Shown here in pieces: positions 17,541-27,454 of a DNA stretch of 46,356 nucleotides. Position 1 is the first letter of the stretch; every line of letters starts with the position of its first letter. The stretch lies in assembly GCA_023447335.1 (NCBI GenBank), contig JAEXOD010000177.1, positions 1-46,356 of the forward strand, in the 5' to 3' direction. The translations under genes and the position numbers were made by a program. The DNA comes from Bacteroidota bacterium (GTDB lineage: Bacteria; Bacteroidota; Ignavibacteria; Ignavibacteriales; Melioribacteraceae). The notes under the pieces are model-generated. The model did not search any database. It was given only the letters and a program-made list of their open reading frames with translations, and was not told the DNA's origin.

Positions 17541-20500
17541 ATGATAAGATATATCTTTATATGTTATTTTATATTGTTGGGAATAGGCTTTGCTCAAAGC
17601 TATAAGGTTATTGAATATAATGATTACTCAATAACTTTGGAAGTAAATTTCACTAATTTTTCTTATTCTGATACAACCATTGGCTCTGTCAAGTTTACCA
17701 GAATTATCGGTAAGACCCAATATAACAGAATCGAAGGTGAACCTTTAATTCCGGAAATGTTCTTATCGTTCGGTATCCCTTTATCTTCACAACCGAGAGT
17801 GGAAATAAAGAAAATTGAATCTGAGATTATTAAAGATAAATTTTTATTTCCTGTCCCAAGTTATGATGAGTACGGAAATATAATTAGCATTACGGATTTC
17901 AATAAAAAGATATATTCTGAAAATGCAAATTACCCGGCTAATGATGTTAAAATATCAGCCGATTATATATCAAGATATTCTCGAATTATGAATATCCATC
18001 TCGCTCCAATTAAGTTTAATCCTGTTAAAAGAGAATTAACTTATAATAAAACTATTAGGTTTACAGTTTATTACAATATTTCTGATACTGAGAGTTTTGA
18101 ATTTATTGAAGATAAGATAAACGATGATTTTCTAAAAACTTCAGTCGTAAACTATGAAACTGCAAAAAAATGGAGCGGAAAACTAAAACAATTAAAAGAT
18201 GGACCAATTAATAACAATTGGTATAATCCGCAAAAAGAGTATTTCAAAATATATTTATCAGAAAAAGGAGTTTATAGAGTAAATTACAGTGATTTAATTG
18301 CAGCAGGATTATCGGAAGATAAAATAATTAAGTCTACTGAAATGGAGTTATATTGTAATGGTGTAAAAATACCGATTGATATTTACACCGATAAAGACTC
18401 TATGTTTACTAACGGTAGTTATTTTCAATTTTGTGGATTTCCTCCGACTCCGACCCCTTATTCAAAATTAAATATTTATAATAGAAATAATGTCTATTGG
18501 TTTTCTTATCAGGCAGATAGTGTAGGTTTGAGTTATAAAAATATTGACGGAAAGCCACTTGTTTGGGGTAAGACATATACAACAAATAAGAAAGTGTTAC
18601 ATTATGAGAGGGACTCTTTATACGAAAATTTTGGATATGCAGAAAATAGTAATAGAGATTATTGGCAATGGGGAAGAGCTTCAGGTAAAGGGGGAGATAT
18701 TTATGATGCATTTTTTTATACTTTCCCTAGCCCTATCTATTTATGCGCAGACTCAATATTCATGAACGTAAAGGTCGGATTACACGGCGTTAGTGTCGGG
18801 CAACACCAGGCAGATATTTCATTAACTAGTCAACCGATCGGGAATAAAATATGGAGTGGGCAGCAAGAAGCATATTTTGAAAAAACAATAAAAATTGGTG
18901 AAATCGGAATTTTTCCGTCTAACACTTTTCAAGTTGTTGCAAAAGGCGAATTTGAGCAAGATGAAATAAGAGTTAATTGGTTTGAGTTAGAATATTGGCA
19001 AAATAATTCTGCGTTTGGAGATAATTTCATTTTTTCTTCTCCTCCAAGCACTTTCGGAAAAACAAAATTTGTGGTCTATAAATGGACGGCGGATACAATG
19101 CTTGTTTACATTCCGTCTCGCGGAGAAATTATTAGAAATGCTGACGTAACACATAATCAATGGGATAATGTTGAGTTTGTTGACCAAGTTTATATTCCTA
19201 CAGAATATTTCTGTGTTTCCTTAACTTCGTTTCTGCAGCCGGATAGTATTGTTAAAAATATTAATTCTAATTTAAGTAATGTTAATCAGGGAGTAGATTA
19301 TTTAATTATTACACATCCCAAATTTACTGAAGCTGCAAACAGATTGGCAAATTTTAGAGCCGGAAATTTGACCGGGTATACTACAGCTAGAACTAAAGTA
19401 GTTAATGTATTAGATATATATAACGAATTTAGTAACGGTTTACTAGATCCTTATGCAATTCGTAATTTTATTCAACATGTATTTGAGAATTGGGAAAGTC
19501 CGGCACCCGGTTATGTTGTTTTAATGGGGGATATGAGTCATGATTATAGGAAAATAAGGCAGGAGAGCAGGGAAAACTATATCCCATCGATTCCTTATCA
19601 GTCTTTTAGGTACGGACAAGCAGCTGCCGATAATATGTTTGTGGCAATAGCCGGAGTTGACGTAATGCCCGATATTTCAATCGGAAGATTATCGTGTGAA
19701 ACTTTAGAAGAGGCAAATATTTTAGTTGATAAAATAATTGCTTATCCTTCTGACTCTGAGAAATTATGGAGGCAAAGGGTAAATTTATATAGTGCCGGTC
19801 AAAATGCAAATGATGAAAATTATTTTAAATTTAATGATGAAAATACTCTCTTAAATGATAATTTTATTGTTCCTCATGGTTATTCGACCTATCGAGTTTA
19901 CTCATTTCCGAATATTCCTCAATACCAACAATTTTATGGCGGCACTCAAGAAATGAAGGAGGGTTTTAATAACGGAGGAGTTATAACAAACTTTTTTGGT
20001 CACGGAGGAGGATATCAATGGGATTTGTTTTTCTTGAATGACCATATATATCAGCTTACGAACGGGGGCAAGATGCCTTTTATAACAAGTATTACTTGCT
20101 ATACTGCCCATTTTGATAATCAGGATGTTTTTGGAGAACAGTTTATAAAAGTCCCAAATAAAGGAGCTATCGGATTTTGGGGACATACAGGTGTAACATT
20201 TTGGCCGCAGGGAAAAGCTTTAAATACTAAATTGTATCATGAAATTTTTTCGAATAATAATTTTGTAATCGGAGATGCGATTCGTAACGCAAAAAACAAT
20301 TATATAAACGGAATGACAAGCTTAGAGGCAGATCATGTTTCATTACTTACGTTACTAGGAGACCCTGCAATAAATTTAGCTTTTGTACGTAAACCGGATT
20401 TTAAGATTACGACCGAAAATATCTCGATGATTCCTGAAGCTCCTTTAATTGACGAAAATGTAATAGTTAAAATTAATATATTAAATATCGGAACAACTTT

Positions 20501-23189
20501 TACCGATGATTCGGTTTCGGTGAAACTATTCGTTAGTTCTGCAGATACTTCATATAGTTTATCTGAAAAGTATGTAAATAGTTTTGGTGAAAATGACTCA
20601 GTATATTTTAATTGGGTTCCTAAAAAAGCCGGATTGTATTCACTTAAGGTAGAAATTAATAAAATTAACACTATTCCGGAAGAAGATCTAAATGATAATA
20701 TTGCAGAAAAATCCATAGCTGTTTATAATGTTAAGGAGACCAATATAATTTCACCTGAAAATGGTCATGTCACAAATGAAAAGAACCCGAAATTTATTAT
20801 TGCAGATCCCGGTATTTACCTTAATAAAAATTATAGTTATTTTATAGAAATTGATAGTAGCAAAAATTTCATAAATCCATTAGTAAAATCTCCTGAACTC
20901 TTTGGGAATAAGGGAATAGTTGAGTGGAAGAGTAATGTATCACTTAATAAGGGTATTTATTTTTGGAGATCAAGAGTAAAAGATTTAGATCAAGTACCTT
21001 ATTGGTCTAATCTAAGTACATTAATTATTTCTGACAGTTCGATATCAGGAACAAGTCAGTTTATAGATAAGCAACTTCAATTATTTAAAACTAGTAATCT
21101 AAATTATAATGAGACAAATAGATCATTAGAATTAAATCTTAAAAAACTACCCCCTCGACCTTCAAATAGTAAGTTTATCGAGGATATTTTCCCTGATTCT
21201 GTTGACGGGTTGCAAAGCTATTCGGCATTTACTACAGACGGATCTTATTTATATGTATCTCACATATCATATTATGGAGGTCCATCTAAGATTTATAAAT
21301 TCGGAACAGGTGAAAACGCAACAGAAAAAGGAAAGTTTTATGGTTACGTTCCTTGCGATACTTTAAGAATTTGGAATACGATGTTCTTTTATAATGGTTA
21401 TATATATGTTGCTGCCAATATGGATCCTTATCAACTGAAAAAAATTGACCCGATAACAGGAATTGTGGATAGTGTTCATATTCCCAGTGGTTTATTAGAC
21501 GTGTTTGCCTGTCGAGTTATAAAAGGGGCTTTCTATGTTAAAACGGACGGAAGATATGTTTATAACTTAACATTAAAAGACACAACCGGTCAAGATAAAT
21601 ATGTTTTGAGAATCCTAGATCCGGAAAACGGATTTAATAAAGTAGGAGATGATAAATACTTTACGGGAACTTCATATTCAACATTTACCGATTTTTTTGC
21701 GGCTCCCGGATATATTTACCCCTATGAAAAGAATTACAATGGGTTTATGCGTAGACTTAATGTAGAAACAAGTGAATTTGAAGATATTGATTGGTTGCCT
21801 TACGTTCCGGTACAAGGTTATTTTAGTTGGACTTATGATCATATTAATGATCTAGTTTATGGTTCTGTGTATCATTATACAAAAATTCCAAAATTTAGTA
21901 AATTTGCGGGTACTTATTACCAAACTTATGGTAGTGCAACATCACCGGAAGTTAGCAACGTAAAAAAATGGAAAAAAGCCGAATATAATGTAAATTCTGA
22001 AGGATCAAATGGTTCATATTATGTTAATTTGGAAGGTTTTGAAACTGTTTCGAACACTTGGCAAACTATAGCCGACTCAATAGAAAACACTATTTTTATT
22101 GATACTTTAGATGCAAATAAATTTAAATCTTTAAGGTATCAGTTCTTTTTTAGTGATACATCCCAATCAGTTACTAATCCTTTGCAAATAAAATCAGTTA
22201 AATTTTATTACGAGGGATTGCCTGAAATTCAAGTATCTAATTCATCAATCACGTTTAATCCTGATACTTTGATGCAAGGTTTTCCGATTGAAATGCAGTT
22301 TGAGGCAAAGAACTTAGGTTCATCTGATGCCGATAGTGTGAAATTTAGTTTTAGGTTAAATGATAACGGCAACCCTTTTTACATAGCTAAGATAAAAGTT
22401 CCTGCAGATTCAACAGCCAAATTGAAATATACATTAAATACTTCTCCGCTTTTATTTAATAATAAAATAAAAGTTGAAAGTAATGTGTTAGGTAAAGAAA
22501 TGTATACTTTTAATAATATCGGCAACAATTCATTTTTTGTAAGTAGAGATTCGTTAAATCCTACATTTGATATAAAATTTGATGGTGAAGAGATTATTAG
22601 CGGAGATATAATTAGTGCCAAGCCTACAGTTTTAATAACTCTTAAGGATAACAGTCCGCTACCTTTAGATTCTACTTTCTTTTATGTTTATCATAACAAT
22701 GTACAAGTTAATAAGGATAGTTTACGATTTTCATATACTCCTTATCCAAATTCTACAGCTTATTTAACTTGGAATCCTACTTTAAAAGACGGTAATCACT
22801 ATCTGGAAGTATTAGCAAGGGATGCATCCTTAAATTATTTTGATACAACTGCCTATAAAATATGGTTTGTTGTAAGTAATAAAAATGAATTAAAAGAAAT
22901 TTATAATTATCCAAATCCTTTTACTGAGGGAACTTACTTTACGTTTAATATGACCGGTACACAAAAACCGGAAGAAATTAAAATAAAAATATATACAATT
23001 GCAGGAAGATTGATAAAAAATTTGGAAATTCCAACAGAACCACTTAAATTTGGATTTAATAAGTTTTATTGGAATGGAAAAGATGAGGACGGGGATGAAA
23101 TTGGTAATGGTGTATATTTTTATAAGATAATTATTACCGAAAACGGCGTAACCAAAACAGAAACAAAGAAAATAGTAAAATTGAAATGA
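17541..23189 (+). CDS. Gingipain-like C25 cysteine peptidase with T9SS sorting domain
   Basis: An 1882-residue secreted protein. A signal peptide (MIRYIFICYFILLGIGFAQ) is followed by a propeptide-like beta region. The C25 catalytic domain (about 590-920) has the catalytic histidine H821 in FFGHGGGYQW and cysteine C853 in ITCYTAHFD. Their 32-residue spacing is close to that of RgpB (H440, C473). Next come a CARDB-like domain (about 955-1070), a propeller-like central region and a second CARDB-like domain. The last 90 or so residues are a type A T9SS sorting domain: NYPNPFTEGTYF, IKIYTIAGRLIK, WNGKDEDGDEIGNGVYFYKI. It is either a T9SS-exported protease or a PorU-type sortase, which is itself a C25 protein that attaches cargo to A-LPS. 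PorU is usually shorter (about 1150 residues). It sits just after the polysaccharide locus. Confidence 0.9.
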   Translation: MIRYIFICYFILLGIGFAQSYKVIEYNDYSITLEVNFTNFSYSDTTIGSVKFTRIIGKTQYNRIEGEPLIPEMFLSFGIPLSSQPRVEIKKIESEIIKDKFLFPVPSYDEYGNIISITDFNKKIYSENANYPANDVKISADYISRYSRIMNIHLAPIKFNPVKRELTYNKTIRFTVYYNISDTESFEFIEDKINDDFLKTSVVNYETAKKWSGKLKQLKDGPINNNWYNPQKEYFKIYLSEKGVYRVNYSDLIAAGLSEDKIIKSTEMELYCNGVKIPIDIYTDKDSMFTNGSYFQFCGFPPTPTPYSKLNIYNRNNVYWFSYQADSVGLSYKNIDGKPLVWGKTYTTNKKVLHYERDSLYENFGYAENSNRDYWQWGRASGKGGDIYDAFFYTFPSPIYLCADSIFMNVKVGLHGVSVGQHQADISLTSQPIGNKIWSGQQEAYFEKTIKIGEIGIFPSNTFQVVAKGEFEQDEIRVNWFELEYWQNNSAFGDNFIFSSPPSTFGKTKFVVYKWTADTMLVYIPSRGEIIRNADVTHNQWDNVEFVDQVYIPTEYFCVSLTSFLQPDSIVKNINSNLSNVNQGVDYLIITHPKFTEAANRLANFRAGNLTGYTTARTKVVNVLDIYNEFSNGLLDPYAIRNFIQHVFENWESPAPGYVVLMGDMSHDYRKIRQESRENYIPSIPYQSFRYGQAAADNMFVAIAGVDVMPDISIGRLSCETLEEANILVDKIIAYPSDSEKLWRQRVNLYSAGQNANDENYFKFNDENTLLNDNFIVPHGYSTYRVYSFPNIPQYQQFYGGTQEMKEGFNNGGVITNFFGHGGGYQWDLFFLNDHIYQLTNGGKMPFITSITCYTAHFDNQDVFGEQFIKVPNKGAIGFWGHTGVTFWPQGKALNTKLYHEIFSNNNFVIGDAIRNAKNNYINGMTSLEADHVSLLTLLGDPAINLAFVRKPDFKITTENISMIPEAPLIDENVIVKINILNIGTTFTDDSVSVKLFVSSADTSYSLSEKYVNSFGENDSVYFNWVPKKAGLYSLKVEINKINTIPEEDLNDNIAEKSIAVYNVKETNIISPENGHVTNEKNPKFIIADPGIYLNKNYSYFIEIDSSKNFINPLVKSPELFGNKGIVEWKSNVSLNKGIYFWRSRVKDLDQVPYWSNLSTLIISDSSISGTSQFIDKQLQLFKTSNLNYNETNRSLELNLKKLPPRPSNSKFIEDIFPDSVDGLQSYSAFTTDGSYLYVSHISYYGGPSKIYKFGTGENATEKGKFYGYVPCDTLRIWNTMFFYNGYIYVAANMDPYQLKKIDPITGIVDSVHIPSGLLDVFACRVIKGAFYVKTDGRYVYNLTLKDTTGQDKYVLRILDPENGFNKVGDDKYFTGTSYSTFTDFFAAPGYIYPYEKNYNGFMRRLNVETSEFEDIDWLPYVPVQGYFSWTYDHINDLVYGSVYHYTKIPKFSKFAGTYYQTYGSATSPEVSNVKKWKKAEYNVNSEGSNGSYYVNLEGFETVSNTWQTIADSIENTIFIDTLDANKFKSLRYQFFFSDTSQSVTNPLQIKSVKFYYEGLPEIQVSNSSITFNPDTLMQGFPIEMQFEAKNLGSSDADSVKFSFRLNDNGNPFYIAKIKVPADSTAKLKYTLNTSPLLFNNKIKVESNVLGKEMYTFNNIGNNSFFVSRDSLNPTFDIKFDGEEIISGDIISAKPTVLITLKDNSPLPLDSTFFYVYHNNVQVNKDSLRFSYTPYPNSTAYLTWNPTLKDGNHYLEVLARDASLNYFDTTAYKIWFVVSNKNELKEIYNYPNPFTEGTYFTFNMTGTQKPEEIKIKIYTIAGRLIKNLEIPTEPLKFGFNKFYWNGKDEDGDEIGNGVYFYKIIITENGVTKTETKKIVKLK

Positions 23190-23319
23190 AACATAAAATA
23201 AAAGTTAATAAATTCTATTATCAAAAGCTTAATCTTTTATTACTAAGGCACTGCCCGGATCATTAGCTTTACTTAGCTGATAGCAATAATTTATTTTAAA
23301 ATTATAATAAGGTAAAACT

Positions 23320-25152
23320 ATGTGCGGTATTGTAGGATACATTGGCAGTAAAAATTGTGTGCCGATTTTAATAGAAGGATTAAAACGATTAGAATATAGA
23401 GGATATGATTCAGCCGGAATCGGAGTAATTTCAGACGGAAAAGGCAGAATCTATAAAAGTAAAGGTAAAGTATCTTTATTGGAAAAAATTGTTGAAGAAG
23501 AACAAGTTGAAGCCAATATAGGTATTGGACATACACGTTGGGCAACTCACGGTATTCCTAATGTGGTAAATGCTCATCCTCATTTTAACGAAGACAAAAC
23601 TTTATTTGTAATCCATAATGGAATAATAGAAAATTATTCTACATTAAAAACAGGTTTGAAGTTAAAGGGTTACAATTTTGTATCTGAAACCGATACCGAA
23701 GTATTGGCTCATTTAATAGATGACTACTTAAAGCAAGGATATCAAATATTTCAAGCGGTTCGATATGCATTAAACGAAGTAGAAGGAACATATGGAATAG
23801 CCGTAGTTTATTCAAACGAACCCAACAAGATAATTGCAGCTAAAAAAGGCTCCCCACTAGTTATAGGATTTGGTAACGGAGAAAACTTTTTAGCAAGTGA
23901 TGTTAACGCATTAATATCTCATACAAGTCAAGTTGTTTACTTAGAGGATAATGAAATAGTCGAAATATATTCGGATAAATTCAATGCCAAAACAGTAACC
24001 GATGATGATATTGTTAAAGATATTATTGAAGTTAAGATGAAGCTTGAAGAAATTAGCAAAGGCGGATATCCACATTTTATGCTCAAAGAAATTATGGAAC
24101 AGCCTGAATCTATTGCCAACTCGATGAGAGGTAGATTAGTACCCGAAGAAGGGATGGCGAAATTAGGCGGTTTAGAAGGCTTTGAGGATCGAATTGCAAA
24201 TAGTAGAAGAATAATTATTTGTGCCTGCGGTACATCATGGCATGCCGGCTTAGTTGGGGAATACATGTTAGAACAATTTACCGGTATTCCTGTCGAAGTT
24301 GAGTATGCATCGGAATTTAGATATAGAAATCCTATTGTTACAAAAGATGATACACTATTTTTTATCTCTCAAAGCGGAGAGACAGCCGATACACTTGCCG
24401 CATTGGTTGAAGCGAAAAGACGAGGCGGACTTGTTTTAGGTATTTGTAATGCAGTCGGTAGTTCTATTGCAAGAGCTAGTGACGCCGGTGTTTATATTCA
24501 TGCCGGTCCTGAAATCGGTGTTGCTTCCACAAAAGCATTTACATCACAATTGGTTGTTTTTTCGTTAATTACTTTGCTTATTGCACGAAAAAAAAGCATG
24601 AGTTTAGTTGACGGTAAAAACCTAATTTCGGAAATTCAACAACTTCCCGAAAAAATTAAAAGAATTTTGGAGATGAACAACTTAATAGCTAAAATTGCCG
24701 AAGAGTTTGTGAATTCTAAAAACTTTTTGTATTTGGGACGTGGTTATAACTTTCCTGTTGCTTTGGAAGGAGCATTAAAACTTAAAGAGATTTCATATAT
24801 TCATGCAGAAGGTTATCCTGCTGCAGAAATGAAACATGGACCAATTGCGCTAATTGATGAAAACATGCCGGCAATTTTTATTGCTCCCAATGATTCTGTT
24901 TACGATAAAGTAATTAGCAATATTCAAGAAGTTAAAGCAAGAAACGGAAAAATTATTGCTATTGCTAACGAAGGGGACAATGAAATTGATAAATTAGTCG
25001 ATTATTCGATTAAAATACCAAATACCGTAAGAATGTTGATGCCAATCTTAAGCTCAATTCCTTTACAGCTATTAGCTTATCACATAGCAGTAAAAAAAGG
25101 ATTAAACGTTGACCAACCTAGAAATTTAGCAAAAAGTGTAACAGTTGAATAA
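23320..25152 (+). CDS. glmS: Glutamine--fructose-6-phosphate aminotransferase (isomerising)
   Basis: Makes glucosamine-6-phosphate from fructose-6-phosphate and glutamine, the first step to UDP-GlcNAc for peptidoglycan and surface glycans. The 610 residues are typical. The N-terminal glutaminase has the nucleophile C2 in MCGIVGYIG, with RLEYRGYDSAGI and GHTRWATHG. Two SIS domains follow (CGTSWHAGLVGEYMLE, SQSGETADTLAAL, GRGYNFPVALEGALKLKEIS), and the end is DQPRNLAKSVTVE. AAGG precedes the ATG. The 130-base upstream gap holds a short GC-richer stretch (about 23249-23283) with only a weak hairpin; I see no convincing riboswitch or terminator in it. It heads a tight four-gene cluster. Confidence 0.97.
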   Translation: MCGIVGYIGSKNCVPILIEGLKRLEYRGYDSAGIGVISDGKGRIYKSKGKVSLLEKIVEEEQVEANIGIGHTRWATHGIPNVVNAHPHFNEDKTLFVIHNGIIENYSTLKTGLKLKGYNFVSETDTEVLAHLIDDYLKQGYQIFQAVRYALNEVEGTYGIAVVYSNEPNKIIAAKKGSPLVIGFGNGENFLASDVNALISHTSQVVYLEDNEIVEIYSDKFNAKTVTDDDIVKDIIEVKMKLEEISKGGYPHFMLKEIMEQPESIANSMRGRLVPEEGMAKLGGLEGFEDRIANSRRIIICACGTSWHAGLVGEYMLEQFTGIPVEVEYASEFRYRNPIVTKDDTLFFISQSGETADTLAALVEAKRRGGLVLGICNAVGSSIARASDAGVYIHAGPEIGVASTKAFTSQLVVFSLITLLIARKKSMSLVDGKNLISEIQQLPEKIKRILEMNNLIAKIAEEFVNSKNFLYLGRGYNFPVALEGALKLKEISYIHAEGYPAAEMKHGPIALIDENMPAIFIAPNDSVYDKVISNIQEVKARNGKIIAIANEGDNEIDKLVDYSIKIPNTVRMLMPILSSIPLQLLAYHIAVKKGLNVDQPRNLAKSVTVE

Positions 25153-25168
25153 CAAGAGGAAAAACATC

Positions 25169-26488
25169 ATGACAAAAAAGAATGTATTAATTATGGGCGC
25201 GGCTGGTAGAGATTTTCATAACTTTAATGTATATTTTCGTGATAACGAAGATTATAATGTAGTTGCTTTTACGGCTACGCAAATTCCGAATATTGACGGG
25301 CGTGTTTATCCTGCAGAGCTTGCAGGGAAATTATATCCGGACGGAATAAAAATTTATGAAGAATGCAAATTAGAAGAACTGATAAAAGAATTAAAAGTTG
25401 ATGAAGTTGTTTTTTCATATTCCGATGTACCTTTTAATTATGTAATGACAAAAGCATCGATAGTTAATGCTGCCGGAATCTCTTTTAGATTATTAGGCGG
25501 TGAAGAAACTATGGTTAAAAGTACAAAACCAGTTATTGCTGTATTAGCAGTTAGAACCGGTTGCGGAAAATCACAAACTTCTCGTAAATTAGTAAAATTA
25601 TTAACCGCAGCAGGTAAAAAAGTTGTTGCAATTCGCCATCCTATGCCTTATGGCGACCTAGTAAAACAAAAAGTGCAACGTTTTGGGACTTTAGAAGATT
25701 TAAAATTACATGACTGTACGATTGAAGAAATTGAAGAATACGAACCACATATAGCATTAGGTGGTGTTATATATGCCGGTGTTGATTACGAAGCAATTTT
25801 AAGAGAAGCTGAAAAAGAAGCCGATATAATATTATGGGACGGCGGAAATAATGATATGCCTTTCTATAAGAGTGATGTAATATTTACAGTAGTTGATCCA
25901 CATAGACCGGGTCACGAAATGACATACTATCCCGGAAATACTTCTTTAAGGTTAGCTGACGCAGCTGTAATTAATAAAATAGATTCAGCTTCACCAGAGA
26001 ATATATTACAAGTTAGACAAAATATCCAAAAAGTTAATCCCAATGCCGTAATTATTGAAGCTGCCTCTCCGATAATGGTAGACAAGCCGGAAATAATTAG
26101 AGGCAAAAAAGTTTTAGTTGTAGAAGATGGTCCGACTTTAACACACGGAGAAATGAAATTTGGAGCCGGTGTAGTTGCTGCTCAAAAATTAGGTGCCAGC
26201 GAAATGGTTGATCCGAGACCTTTTACTGTTAAATCGATCACCGAAACTTTCGAAAAATATCCTAATATAGGAATATTATTACCTGCTATGGGTTATGGCG
26301 AACAACAAATGAAAGATTTAGAAGAAACTATAAATAGAACTGATTGTGAGAGCGTAGTTATTGGTACACCGATTGACTTAGGTCGAATTCTAAATATTAA
26401 TAAACCTTCGACGAGAGTAATGTATGAATTACAAGAAATCGGAAATGATACTTTAGAAAGTGTATTAAAAGCTAAAGGAATTTTATGA
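25169..26488 (+). CDS. COG2403-type predicted GTPase / cyclic 2,3-diphosphoglycerate synthetase family
   Basis: A 439-residue cytoplasmic protein. The start at 25169 (MTKKNVLIMGAAG) is chosen over an open frame from 25145 because AGAGGA lies eight bases upstream. It has an N-terminal Rossmann-like part (LIMGAAGRDFHNFNV), then a P-loop-like motif RTGCGKSQTSRK (129-140), a Walker-B-like LWDGGNNDMPF and TVVDPHRPGHEMTYYPGN. This matches the family named after methanogen cyclic 2,3-diphosphoglycerate synthetase. Bacterial members are widespread and their reaction is mostly unproven. The gene starts 16 bases after glmS and overlaps carbamate kinase by four bases, so it is probably functionally tied to carbamoyl phosphate metabolism. 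Confidence 0.8.
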   Translation: MTKKNVLIMGAAGRDFHNFNVYFRDNEDYNVVAFTATQIPNIDGRVYPAELAGKLYPDGIKIYEECKLEELIKELKVDEVVFSYSDVPFNYVMTKASIVNAAGISFRLLGGEETMVKSTKPVIAVLAVRTGCGKSQTSRKLVKLLTAAGKKVVAIRHPMPYGDLVKQKVQRFGTLEDLKLHDCTIEEIEEYEPHIALGGVIYAGVDYEAILREAEKEADIILWDGGNNDMPFYKSDVIFTVVDPHRPGHEMTYYPGNTSLRLADAAVINKIDSASPENILQVRQNIQKVNPNAVIIEAASPIMVDKPEIIRGKKVLVVEDGPTLTHGEMKFGAGVVAAQKLGASEMVDPRPFTVKSITETFEKYPNIGILLPAMGYGEQQMKDLEETINRTDCESVVIGTPIDLGRILNINKPSTRVMYELQEIGNDTLESVLKAKGIL

Positions 26489-27435
26489 AAAAATTAGCTG
26501 TTGTCGCTTTTGGCGGAAATGCACTATTACGCGGTGATGAAGTAGGTACAATTCAACAGCAAGAAAAAAATACTTATGATACATGTTTAAACTTACTTGG
26601 TTTAATTGAAGACGGATATAATATAATTATTACTCATGGTAACGGACCGCAGGTCGGAAATATTTTGTTAAGGAACGAAGCCGGTTATAATAATTATAAA
26701 ATTCCGAAGATGCCATTAGATATATGTGTAGCCGATTCCCAGGGTGGAATCGGTTATATGATTGAGAGGCAGATGCAAAATATTGTATCTGAGTATAAGC
26801 TAAAAAAAAATGTTGTTACCTTAGTAACTCAAGTTTTGGTTGATATAAATGATAAAGCATTTAAGGATCCCACTAAACCGGTCGGCGCATTCTATTTAAA
26901 AGAAGAAGCTGATTTATTAGCTAAAGCAAACGGGTTTGTTTTTAAAGAAGATCCTAGGAAAAGAGGATGGAGAAGAGTTGTTCCTTCACCTAAACCCTTA
27001 GATATTCTTAATAAAAAGGTAGTTAAAAATTTAGCACAAAAAGGAAATATCGTAATTGCCGTAGGTGGCGGAGGTGTTCCCGTTTATCGTGATGCAGAAA
27101 AAAAAATGCAGGGAGTTGAAGCTGTTATTGATAAAGACCTTGCAAGTGCACTTTTGGCTCGTGAGATAGGAGCAGATGCCTTTTTTATACTAACTGATGT
27201 ACCTTATGCATATATCAATTTTAACACAAAAGATCAACAAAGATTGGAGCGTGGTACTTTAGATGAAGCGAAAGAGTATTATAATCAAGGACATTTTGCC
27301 GGCGGAAGTATGGGACCAAAAATTTTGGCAGCTATTGATTTTGTTGAGAACGGCGGAAAAGAAACAATAATTACAGAGTCAAAACAACTTAGAGAAAAAG
27401 ACTCTGGTACCCATATAATACAAAATATGAATTAG
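26485..27435 (+). CDS. arcC: Carbamate kinase
   Basis: Interconverts carbamoyl phosphate plus ADP with carbamate (NH3 and CO2) plus ATP. In fermentative organisms it makes ATP. The 316 residues match the family. Motifs are AFGGNALLRGDE with the nucleotide-binding glycines, IITHGNGPQVGNILLRNE, VADSQGGIGYMIE, VPSPKP, IAVGGGGVPVYRD, EAVIDKDLASALLA, and GGSMGPKILAAIDF. The ATG overlaps the end of the GTPase gene (ATGA), indicating coupling. Ornithine carbamoyltransferase follows 19 bases later. No arginine deiminase gene is in the cluster, so the source of citrulline is open. Confidence 0.95.
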   Translation: MKKLAVVAFGGNALLRGDEVGTIQQQEKNTYDTCLNLLGLIEDGYNIIITHGNGPQVGNILLRNEAGYNNYKIPKMPLDICVADSQGGIGYMIERQMQNIVSEYKLKKNVVTLVTQVLVDINDKAFKDPTKPVGAFYLKEEADLLAKANGFVFKEDPRKRGWRRVVPSPKPLDILNKKVVKNLAQKGNIVIAVGGGGVPVYRDAEKKMQGVEAVIDKDLASALLAREIGADAFFILTDVPYAYINFNTKDQQRLERGTLDEAKEYYNQGHFAGGSMGPKILAAIDFVENGGKETIITESKQLREKDSGTHIIQNMN

Positions 27436-27454
27436 AATTAAAATTGGAGTTAAT

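Noticed and set aside
20333..20716. Long antisense frames within the C25 peptidase, the adhesin and other genes
   Set aside because: They lie opposite well-supported coding sequence, have low-complexity translations without motifs, and lack ribosome-binding sites. They are shadows of the real genes.
23190..23319. glmS ribozyme or riboswitch upstream of glmS
   Set aside because: The gap is short and AT-rich, and shows only a weak bulged hairpin (ATCA-TT-AGCT with AGCT-GAT). No ribozyme core is recognisable, and the known ribozyme is a feature of Gram-positive bacteria.
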